From assembly GCA_030432295.1 (NCBI GenBank), contig JAUIHI010000011.1, positions 122,546-186,545 on the forward strand: a stretch of DNA of 64,000 nucleotides, given 5' to 3'. The notes under the pieces were generated by a model. The model was not told where the DNA came from. It saw only the letters and a list, made by a program, of their open reading frames with translations, and made no database searches. Both the position numbers and the translations under genes were made by a program. Positions 19,552 to 26,202 of the stretch are shown here, in pieces. This stretch comes from Anaerolineae bacterium. GTDB taxonomy: Bacteria > Chloroflexota > Anaerolineae > Caldilineales > Caldilineaceae. The stretch's first letter is position 1. Every line of letters begins with the position of its first letter.

Positions 19552-21072
19552 TTGCCTGTGTACAAATCCTACTTCTCCCCGTCCACCCTATCCGAAGCCC
19601 TGGCCCTGAAAGCCGACCTGCGCGATCGCGCCCGGATGATTGCCGGAGGCACGGACCTGCTCCTGGAGATCGAGCGGGGCGGACGGCGCACGCCAGACGG
19701 CGATCCCCCTGCGCTCATCGATCTGACCCGCATCCCCGGTCTGGCTGACATCCGGGAGGCTGACGGGCGCATCCATCTCGGCCCGCTGGTGACACACAAC
19801 CAGTGTGCGGCCAGCCCGCTGATTGTTCAGAAGGCTTTCCCACTAGCGCGCGCTTGCTGGGAAGTGGGCGCGCCCCAAATTCGCAACCGGGCGACTGTGG
19901 CCGGGAATATCATCACTGCCAGCCCGGCAAACGATTCGATTGTCCCCCTGCTGGCCCTGGACGCGGCGGTGACGCTGACCAGCGCCGAACGGGGCGAGCG
20001 CACATTGCCGCTGGCCGATTTTATGACCGCTTTCCGTCGAGTGGACCTGGCCGACGACGAGATTCTCACGGGGATTTCCCTGCGTGGGTTGAACGAAAAT
20101 GAGCGGGGATCGTTTATCAAATTAGGTCTGCGCAGGGCGCAGGCAATCAGTGTTGTCAGTGTGGCAGTTATTCTCACCCTCACCCCCAGCCCCTCTCCCT
20201 CGGAGGGAGAGGGGAGCGTAAATTTTGCCCCCTCCCCTGGAACGGGGGAGGGCTGGGGTGGGGGTTGGGGTTCCTCCGCTTCCATTGCGTTAGGAGCGGT
20301 GACACCGGTTGTCACCCGCGCAGCCGCTGCCGAAGCATTTCTGGCCGGGAAACCGTTGAACGACGAGACAATCGCCGAAGCTGCCCGTCTGGCTGTGAAC
20401 GCAGCCAGCCCCATCGACGACATCCGCGCCACAGGTGAATATCGGCGGGGAATGGTGGAAGCGCTCACGGCCCGGCTGCTGGGCCAACTGCGCGACGGCC
20501 GGGAGCGGGAGGGATGGCCGGAGAAGTCGGTGACGCTGTGGGGCGGGACGGACGGCAAATGGCCGGTGGAAGAGGGACGGCAGACCGCGGACGGCGGACC
20601 GCTGAATGCGGGTGACGCAACTCGCAATTCGCAACTCGCAACCGTCAACGGAAAACTGGTCGAATTGCCTGCTCAAATGACCCTCCTCGACTCTCTGCGC
20701 GCGGCGGGCTATGTGGGGGTGAAAGAGGGCTGCGCTGAGGGCGAGTGCGGCGCGTGTACGGTCTTTCTGGACGGGATGGCGGTGATGGCCTGTCTGGTCC
20801 CGGCGGAGCGGGCCGCGGGCAGTGAAATCGTCACAGTGGAGGGGTTGAGTGACGGCGAGAAGTTGCACCCGATTCAGGCAGCACTGGCCCAGAGCGGCGG
20901 CGTGCAGTGCGGCTATTGCACCCCCGGCTTTGTGATGAGCGGGGCCAAACTGCTGGAGGAGTCACCCCACCCCAGCCGGGACGAAGCGACCCAGGCCCTG
21001 ACTGGCAATCTCTGCCGCTGCACAGGCTACCGCAAAATTCTGGACGCGCTGGTGGCTGCGGGCGCAGAATAG
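19552..21072 (+). CDS. Molybdenum hydroxylase FAD-binding and 2Fe-2S fusion subunit
   Basis: 506 residues uniting the CoxM/XdhB-type FAD subunit (residues ~1-340) with the CoxS/XdhC-type [2Fe-2S] subunit (~365-506). FAD motifs are MIAGGTDLLLEIE and the RNRATVAGNIITASPANDSI region. Iron-sulfur ligands occur in CAEGECGACTVFLDG plus a fourth Cys near 414, and in CGYCTPGF and NLCRCTGYRKI. It would pass electrons from the Mo subunit at 26203. It starts at TTG 19552, or GTG 19558. Two in-frame repeat-derived stretches are present: residues ~207-240 (LTLTPSPSPSEGEG type) and ~341-366, the latter exactly at the domain junction. Confidence 0.9.
   Translation: MPVYKSYFSPSTLSEALALKADLRDRARMIAGGTDLLLEIERGGRRTPDGDPPALIDLTRIPGLADIREADGRIHLGPLVTHNQCAASPLIVQKAFPLARACWEVGAPQIRNRATVAGNIITASPANDSIVPLLALDAAVTLTSAERGERTLPLADFMTAFRRVDLADDEILTGISLRGLNENERGSFIKLGLRRAQAISVVSVAVILTLTPSPSPSEGEGSVNFAPSPGTGEGWGGGWGSSASIALGAVTPVVTRAAAAEAFLAGKPLNDETIAEAARLAVNAASPIDDIRATGEYRRGMVEALTARLLGQLRDGREREGWPEKSVTLWGGTDGKWPVEEGRQTADGGPLNAGDATRNSQLATVNGKLVELPAQMTLLDSLRAAGYVGVKEGCAEGECGACTVFLDGMAVMACLVPAERAAGSEIVTVEGLSDGEKLHPIQAALAQSGGVQCGYCTPGFVMSGAKLLEESPHPSRDEATQALTGNLCRCTGYRKILDALVAAGAE
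20172..20270. repeat. Palindromic repeat inside the coding sequence (LTPSPSPSEGEG type)
   Basis: The left part CTCACCCCCAGCCCCTCTCC.. is followed by GGAGGGAGAGGGGAG, and then CCCTCCCCTGGAACGGGGGAG and a G-rich right part. The whole is an imperfect G/C palindrome read as LTLTPSPSPSEGEG, then a short bridge, then APSPGTGEGWGGGWG. This type of repeat is known to me from intergenic sites in many genomes. Here it keeps the reading frame within the FAD domain. Confidence 0.8.
20571..20650. repeat. Repeat-derived segment at the FAD/2Fe-2S domain junction
   Basis: Carries GGGACGGCAGACCGCGGACG.. (the palindrome family of 11785 and 33374) and then GCAACTCGCAATTCGCAACT (the string also seen near 3575 and 63055). 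Both are read in frame as the linker between the two domains, roughly EEGRQTADGGPLNAGD and ATRNSQLATVN. It suggests that the linker derives from former intergenic repeats. Confidence 0.65.
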
Positions 21073-21126
21073 GAACGCAGATTTCACAGATTTTATCACT
21101 GTCCGTCAGTGTTCATCAGTGAGCCT

Positions 21127-21215
21127 ACTGCAAAAACCGAGTTTTTCGTGCAGATCGCCCCAGATTTCCAGGAGTGATTCGGTCTCAAAAACTCGGTTTT
21201 TAGTCTTTTTGCAGT
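21127..21215. repeat. Intergenic palindrome with ACTGCAAAAACCGAGTTTTT arms
   Basis: The arm 21127-21146 pairs with 21187-21215, which carries AAAAACTCGG plus TTTTTGCAGT with a small bulge. It is flanked on both sides by GTTCATCAGTG direct repeats and preceded by GCAGATTTCACAGATTTT. It fills the gap between the 2Fe-2S gene and the radical SAM gene, and could terminate transcription. Confidence 0.7.
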
Positions 21216-21263
21216 GGAGTCATCAGTGTTCATCAGCGGCTCTAAAAAAGCTAGAAAGAGTTT

Positions 21264-23006
21264 ATGGCACGGGAAAAGCTGATTTTACTCCACGCACCCA
21301 GCGTCTATGATTTTCGCAAGCGGGCCACTCTTTGGGGACCGATTGGCGATCTGGTGCCGTCGTCCACTGTCTTCGAGATGTATCCCATCGGCTTTACGAC
21401 AATGGCCGAATATCTGGAGCGCTACGGCCACCGGGTGGGGATTGTCAATCTGGCCGTGCATATGTTGCGCGACGCTGACTTTGATGTGGAGGAATATCTG
21501 GCCGATCTGCACCCCGCCGCCTTTGGGCTGGACCTGCACTGGCTGCCCCACGCCCACGGCTCGGTGGAGATCGCTGGGATTCTCAAGCGGCTGCACCCAA
21601 ACATTCCGGTCATTTTTGGCGGCTTTTCCGCTTCCTACTTTCACGAGGAGCTGATCCGCTACCCACAGGTCGATTACATTCTGCGCGGCGATTCTACCGA
21701 AGAGCCTTTGCGCCTGCTGATCGAAGCGATTGAAGAGGGGGCCAAGGCAGCCGATCTGCGCCAGATTCCCAATCTGAGTTGGAAGGATGCCGCGGGCCAG
21801 CCCCACGCCAACCCGCTCACATATGTGCCGGAAAACCTGGACGGGGTGCTGCTCGACTACAGCTATGTGCTTTCCGCGGTGGCCCGGGATCGCAGTCTGA
21901 CCAACTATCTGCCTTTTGCCCGATGGACCCAATACCCGGTCACCGCCGCGCTGACCTGCCGGGGCTGTACCCGCAATTGTGCCATCTGCGGCGGCTCGGC
22001 CTATGCGTCCCGCAACAGTTTCGGACGCAGCCAACCGGCCTATCGCAGTCCGGAGACGGTGGCGTCGGACCTGCGCTCGATTGGCAACTTCAGCCGGGGG
22101 CCGATTTTTGTCCTGGGCGACATCCGCCAGGCGGGGATGGACTACGCCCGCCGTTTTCTGCGGGCTATGCAGGGCTACGAAGGCCAGGTGATGATCGAGT
22201 TTTTCACACCGGTAGACCGGGCCTTTATGGAGGAGGTGGCGGCGGCCATTCCCGATTTCGTCGTCGAGATTTCCCCCGAATCCCACGACCCCGCGGTGCG
22301 TCGTTATTCGGGCAAGCCCTTCTCCGATGCGGAGATAGAGACATCTATCGAGAGTATTCTGGCCGCGGGTTGCAAACGGCTGGACCTTTTCTATATGTCC
22401 GGGATGCCGGGGCAGACGCCCCAATCTGTGCTGGACACCATCGACTATTGCGGCCAGCTTCTGCGCCGGGTGGATGGGGACGAGCGGCTAAAGATGTTCA
22501 TTTCGCCCCTGGCTCCTTTTTTGGACCCCGGCAGCCTGGCCTACGAACATCCAGACGCCTACGGCTATCACAAGTTTTGTAATACGCTGGAAGAGCACCG
22601 GCAGGCCCTGCTGGCCCCCAGTTGGAAATATGTGTTGAGCTACGAGACCCGCTGGATGAATCGCAGCCAACTGGTGGATGTGACCTACGAGGCCGGGCTG
22701 CGCCTGAATCGTATCAAAGCCGAATACGGACAGGCCAGCGCCTGGCAGGCCCAACTGACCGAAGAGCGCATTCAGCGCGCGATTGCACTGATGACTCGCA
22801 TCGACAAATTGGTGGAATCCACACCGCCGGAGCAATTGGAAAAGCGTATGCTGGCCCTGCGCCCGGAGATCGAGGAAGTCAACAATTCCACCGTCTGCGA
22901 GAAGGCGGAACTGGACCTGCCCACCAGCGGAATGCCCATCAAACCCCTGCGGGTGCTGGGGCTGCTGATCGAAGAGGGGCTGGAACGTTTTGGCTTGCGT
23001 GGATAG
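21264..23006 (+). CDS. B12-binding-domain radical SAM protein
   Basis: 580 residues. The N-terminal ~190 residues resemble a cobalamin-binding fold (PIGFTTMAEYLERYGHRVGI, later VIFGGFSASYF and VDYILRGDSTEEPLR). The radical SAM core follows, with the CxxxCxxC cluster at Cys235, Cys239 and Cys242 (C-TRN-C-AI-C); an extra Cys232 lies next to it. The C-terminal ~180 residues are helical and unassigned. It resembles the uncharacterised family of B12/radical SAM proteins that I recall as the Ta0216 type. The reaction is unknown. AAAGAG precedes the ATG. Confidence 0.85.
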   Translation: MAREKLILLHAPSVYDFRKRATLWGPIGDLVPSSTVFEMYPIGFTTMAEYLERYGHRVGIVNLAVHMLRDADFDVEEYLADLHPAAFGLDLHWLPHAHGSVEIAGILKRLHPNIPVIFGGFSASYFHEELIRYPQVDYILRGDSTEEPLRLLIEAIEEGAKAADLRQIPNLSWKDAAGQPHANPLTYVPENLDGVLLDYSYVLSAVARDRSLTNYLPFARWTQYPVTAALTCRGCTRNCAICGGSAYASRNSFGRSQPAYRSPETVASDLRSIGNFSRGPIFVLGDIRQAGMDYARRFLRAMQGYEGQVMIEFFTPVDRAFMEEVAAAIPDFVVEISPESHDPAVRRYSGKPFSDAEIETSIESILAAGCKRLDLFYMSGMPGQTPQSVLDTIDYCGQLLRRVDGDERLKMFISPLAPFLDPGSLAYEHPDAYGYHKFCNTLEEHRQALLAPSWKYVLSYETRWMNRSQLVDVTYEAGLRLNRIKAEYGQASAWQAQLTEERIQRAIALMTRIDKLVESTPPEQLEKRMLALRPEIEEVNNSTVCEKAELDLPTSGMPIKPLRVLGLLIEEGLERFGLRG

Positions 23007-23012
23007 AGGAAA

Positions 23013-23501
23013 ATGGTAGAAATTCGCCCGCTGCTCCCAACCGACTGGCCCGTAGTGCGCCGTATCTATGCGGAAGGCATCGCCACGGGCAACGCCACTT
23101 TCGAGCAGAACCCGCCCGAATGGGAGGAGTGGGACGCGGGCAAACTGGTCCATCCCCGGCTGGTTGGGGAGATGGACAGCGTAATCGTCGGTTGGGCCGC
23201 GCTCAGCCCCACATCCAAACGGGCTGTCTACCGGGGCGTGACAGAAGTGAGCGTCTATGTGGCCGGGGTGGCCAGAGGACAGGGCGTGGGCCGGGCACTG
23301 TTGGCAGCGCTGGTGGAGCAGTCGGAAGCAGCGGGCATCTGGACATTGCAGGCGGGCATCTTCCCGGAGAACGCGTCCAGCGTCCACCTGCACGAGCAGG
23401 CCGGTTTCCGCATTGTGGGCCGCCGGGAACGGATCGGCCAGATGCACGGCGTCTGGCGGGATGTGTTGTTGATGGAACGACGGAGTAGGGTGGTTGGTTA
23501 G
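23013..23501 (+). CDS. GNAT N-acetyltransferase (phosphinothricin-acetyltransferase-like)
   Basis: 162 residues. MVEIRPLLPTDWPVVRRIYAEGI and then FEQNPPEWEEW match the opening of the phosphinothricin/methionine-sulfoximine acetyltransferase group. Acetyl-CoA binding is in VARGQGVGRALLAALVEQ (Q/R-x-x-G-x-G/A), with HLHEQAGFRIVGRRERIGQM following. The real substrate is probably an amino acid analogue. The last codons (RVVG and stop) fall in the first bases of a palindromic repeat. It lies 6 bp downstream of the radical SAM gene and probably shares its transcript. Confidence 0.88.
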   Translation: MVEIRPLLPTDWPVVRRIYAEGIATGNATFEQNPPEWEEWDAGKLVHPRLVGEMDSVIVGWAALSPTSKRAVYRGVTEVSVYVAGVARGQGVGRALLAALVEQSEAAGIWTLQAGIFPENASSVHLHEQAGFRIVGRRERIGQMHGVWRDVLLMERRSRVVG

Positions 23502-23581
23502 TTTATTAGTTGATTGGTTGAACAGTTGATTGGACGTACGATTCCAATGAACTAATCAACCAATCAACCAGTCAACCAATT
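23490..23581. repeat. Palindrome of GTTGATTGGTTG / CAACCAATCAACC units
   Basis: The left half carries TTAGTTGATTGGTTG and AGTTGATTGG. The right half carries AATCAACCAATCAACCAGTC and AACCAATTC, centred on ACGTACG near 23536. It overlaps the last codons of the GNAT gene and ends 13 bp before the start of the acyltransferase. Related units lie at 53951-53980 and 35367-35400. Confidence 0.8.
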
Positions 23582-23593
23582 CTAGGAGGCACA

Positions 23594-24193
23594 GTGAGCA
23601 CACAACAACAGGATTTCATCTTTCCCGCTTCCCTGCCCCGCCGGGGCAATGCGATTGGCCGCTGGCTGGCCAGGACATTTCTGCGGCTGAGCGGTTGGCG
23701 CTATGAGGTCGAGTTTCCTGACACTTCTAAATTTATCATTGCCGGCGCGCCCCACACCTCCAACTGGGATGCGGTGTGGGCTATCGCCTTTATTGTGGCA
23801 TCTGGTCTGGAGCTTCATTTTATGGCCAAGGCGGAGGCTTTTCCTGGCTGGGCGGGGTGGTTTCTGCGTGCAGTGGGTGGCATTGCCGTCAACCGCCAGT
23901 CCCCCGAAGGAATGATCGGGCAGATGGTGGCCGAGTTCCAAAACCGGGAGAAGTTTGTGCTGGTGATGGCCCCGGAGGGAACCCGCAAAAAGGTGGAGCG
24001 CTGGAAGAGCGGTTTCTATCGGATCGCCCAGGCCGCGGATGTGCCGATTGTGCTGGCCTATCTGGACTACCCCAAACGGACGGTGGGTATTGGCCCCACC
24101 TTTCAGACCACCGGCGATATGGCAGCGGATATGGCAGCTATGCGCGCCTATCTGGAAACCCACATTACCCCCCGCCATCCCAGCCGGGTGTAG
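23594..24193 (+). CDS. Lysophospholipid acyltransferase-like protein (PlsC family)
   Basis: 199 residues from a GTG with TAGGAGG 6 nt upstream. The acyltransferase motifs are H-x4-D in HTSNWD (near residue 53), the block VGGIAVNRQS and the third motif APEGTRKKVERWKSGF (E-G-T-R). It is predicted to transfer a fatty acyl group to a membrane lipid at the cytoplasmic membrane. It is close to the small single-domain acyltransferases annotated as 1-acyl-glycerol-3-phosphate acyltransferase. An insertion sequence begins 25 bp after its stop. Confidence 0.87.
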   Translation: MSTQQQDFIFPASLPRRGNAIGRWLARTFLRLSGWRYEVEFPDTSKFIIAGAPHTSNWDAVWAIAFIVASGLELHFMAKAEAFPGWAGWFLRAVGGIAVNRQSPEGMIGQMVAEFQNREKFVLVMAPEGTRKKVERWKSGFYRIAQAADVPIVLAYLDYPKRTVGIGPTFQTTGDMAADMAAMRAYLETHITPRHPSRV

Positions 24194-24211
24194 CGAACGA
24201 TAGGATAGGAA

Positions 24212-24218
24212 CCACTGG
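24212..24218. repeat. Left target-site duplication of the insertion sequence
   Basis: CCACTGG, repeated exactly at 25103-25109, immediately outside the 8-bp inverted ends of the element between them. Confidence 0.85.
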
Positions 24219-25102
24219 TGCTAGTTCATAAGATGTCGAAAGGAACGATGGAGAGAGGGACGAAGCCATCGGGTTCAGGGCAAAGACCATGCCATCCGAT
24301 AAGAATATTGAAAAGGGCCATGGTAAAGCCGAGATGAGTTTCAAAATAGCGCCAGGAGCGATGGGCCATGCGCTTGAATTGACAAATGCGGGTGAGCATA
24401 GAAAGAACAGTCTCGACAACCATGCGCACATTCCACTCTCCCCGCTTGCAGGTACGTAGGTTGGTGGGGAACCAGTCAGTTTTCTCGAATCCCGCATCAG
24501 AGAAGATGACCATATCGTTTCTGAACTTATCTACCAGATATTGGAAAGAGGAACCATCATAGACATTGGCGGTATCACAATCCCAGTCCACGATCTGCCC
24601 CAGGTGGTCAAGGACAAAGCATAGTTTTCCACCTACAATCCAACGTCGATTGGAAAGACCCTTTTTCCCGATCTGGCTCTCACTCCGCCCTTCCCGGCGA
24701 GGATGAAGCAATTCGATTCCATAGGAATCAATCACGCCGATGAGCGAGGGAGAGGTCAAAAACTCATCAGCCTCAACTCGATGAACATTGAATTTACGAA
24801 AAAGGCGTGTCCGTTCGAGCAAGTTGGGAAACATATCTCGGTGATTGGCAGTCAACCAGCGATAAAACTTGCGTTGACCACATCCTTTCAGGGCATATAG
24901 CAAGGCCAACGTCACAATTTCGCTAACATGCATCTTCTCCTGAGAATGGGTCTCTCTGCGTCTGCTTCCCAGTTCATCATATACTTTGCAGAACAGTTCC
25001 GTGATAAAATCGACTGCGGTCATGAGGTGAAGTCCTTTCATTTGCATTTTGGTTGATACAAATGAAATTCTCTCTCACTTCATGACCTTCACACAACTAG
25101 CA
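24219..25102. mobile_element. Complete insertion sequence (884 bp, DDE transposase, IS982-like)
   Basis: The ends are TGCTAGTT at 24219-24226 and AACTAGCA at 25095-25102, an 8-bp perfect inverted repeat with weaker similarity for another ~15 bp. They are flanked by the 7-bp direct repeat CCACTGG on both sides. The single gene inside runs on the minus strand almost the full length. Size and arrangement fit IS982, but a database comparison is needed for the family call. Confidence 0.85.
24226..25023 (-). CDS. DDE transposase (IS982-like)
   Basis: 265 residues, or 273 from an ATG at 25047. The start at 25023 is preferred because AAAGGA lies 9 nt upstream. Likely catalytic residues are Asp in GVIDSYGIEL, Asp in IFSDAGFEK and Glu in MVVETVLSML. 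The N-terminal part, with SEIVTLALLYALKG and FPNLLERTRLFRKF, has the IS982 order of motifs. The stop lies 7 bp from the element end. No frameshift or stop is seen, so the element may be active. Confidence 0.85.
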   Translation of the reverse strand: MTAVDFITELFCKVYDELGSRRRETHSQEKMHVSEIVTLALLYALKGCGQRKFYRWLTANHRDMFPNLLERTRLFRKFNVHRVEADEFLTSPSLIGVIDSYGIELLHPRREGRSESQIGKKGLSNRRWIVGGKLCFVLDHLGQIVDWDCDTANVYDGSSFQYLVDKFRNDMVIFSDAGFEKTDWFPTNLRTCKRGEWNVRMVVETVLSMLTRICQFKRMAHRSWRYFETHLGFTMALFNILIGWHGLCPEPDGFVPLSIVPFDIL

Positions 25103-25109
25103 CCACTGG
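25103..25109. repeat. Right target-site duplication of the insertion sequence
   Basis: CCACTGG, matching 24212-24218. It is followed directly by CTAGGAGAATCCA and the ATG of the next gene, so the element landed 13 bp before that start codon and 2 bp before its AGGAG site. Confidence 0.85.
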
Positions 25110-25122
25110 CTAGGAGAATCCA

Positions 25123-26145
25123 ATGGCAAAGGAAGCAGCACCCACGCTGGACGCCTGGCGTCGTCTCTATGCGTTGATGGCCCAGGTCAAAGAGATGGCC
25201 CCCTGGGAATGGATGTACGAGTCGGACGTCTTCGCTGTCCAGGACCCGGAAAGCCAGGAATTCTACTTTGTCAGTGTGATGGGCAACCTGGGCGAACATC
25301 TCTCCATTGCCGTCTATCTGGGCGTGAGGGCCTACGACCGCTTGCTGACCTTCGCAGAAAATGTAGACAGCGAGACCGGCGAGGAGTTGCTGGAGATTGC
25401 CCATCTGCAAGCCTCCTTCGAGGATCGGGACCAGCTGACTACCCAGGACCGCAACACAATTAAAGAATTGGGGCTGAAATTCAGAGGAAAGATGGCCTGG
25501 CCCCTTTTCCGCAGCTACCGGGCTGGCTTTGCGCCCTGGCTGCTCGAAGCTCACGAAGCTCGTATCCTGACCCTGGCATTGGAGCAACTGCTGGATGTGG
25601 CCCCCCGTTTTGGAGACGAGGAGATCGATTTCCCAGAGGAGTCGGGCGTCTTTCTCACCCGTATACAGGCGGCAGATGGCAACTGGCAGGAGCGCATTGT
25701 GTCTGTACCCCCAGCCGAGCCAGAATCGGTTGACATTGTGATTCCCAAAACGGAGGCGGATGCCGTGCGCCGTCTGCGTCGCAGCCACAATGTCTTTGAA
25801 GCAGACCTTTTTCTGATGCCGGGGATGTTTGGCGAACGGGGCAGCCGTCCCCAAATGGCCTATATTTTTATGGTCGTGGACAAAAACAGCGGGGCCATTC
25901 TCTCCGGCGAACCGCTCTACGTGGATACCACTTTTGCGGATATGCTGGCCGAAGTGCCCCAGCGGATGGTGGACATCTGCCTGAAAATGCAGGGCGTCCC
26001 CGGTGAGATTCAGGTGGGCAGCGAGCGGGTCGAATGGCTGCTCTCCTCTCTCAGTTCAATAATGGACTGCAAAATCAAACGGGTGCGCCGTCTGCGCGCC
26101 CTGGACAACGCACGGGACGCGATGTTTCAATTCTTTATGCGGTAG
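25123..26145 (+). CDS. Conserved hypothetical protein (DUF7309/DUF6930-like)
   Basis: 340 residues, soluble, with no signal peptide. The N-terminal half (PWEWMYESDVFAVQDPES, then MGNLGEHLSIAVYLGVRAYD) resembles a domain I recall as DUF7309. The C-terminal half (MAYIFMVVDKNSGAILSGEP, then EVPQRMVDICLKMQGVPGEI) resembles DUF6930. Neither has a known biochemical role. A central charged segment (RRLRRSHNVFEADLFL) joins them. An AGGAGA site precedes the ATG, but the native promoter is now separated from it by the insertion sequence. Confidence 0.75.
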   Translation: MAKEAAPTLDAWRRLYALMAQVKEMAPWEWMYESDVFAVQDPESQEFYFVSVMGNLGEHLSIAVYLGVRAYDRLLTFAENVDSETGEELLEIAHLQASFEDRDQLTTQDRNTIKELGLKFRGKMAWPLFRSYRAGFAPWLLEAHEARILTLALEQLLDVAPRFGDEEIDFPEESGVFLTRIQAADGNWQERIVSVPPAEPESVDIVIPKTEADAVRRLRRSHNVFEADLFLMPGMFGERGSRPQMAYIFMVVDKNSGAILSGEPLYVDTTFADMLAEVPQRMVDICLKMQGVPGEIQVGSERVEWLLSSLSSIMDCKIKRVRRLRALDNARDAMFQFFMR

Positions 26146-26176
26146 AAGGTTGACTTTTTCTGAAAAGTCGAACTTC
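26145..26176 (+). terminator. Probable terminator hairpin
   Basis: GAAGGTTGACTTTT and AAAAGTCGAACTTC pair with two mismatches around a TCTG loop, right at the stop codon of the preceding gene. The same hairpin type follows livJ at 57617-57648. Confidence 0.6.
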
Positions 26177-26202
26177 TGAATCGTCGAGAGGTCTGAATTT
26201 CT

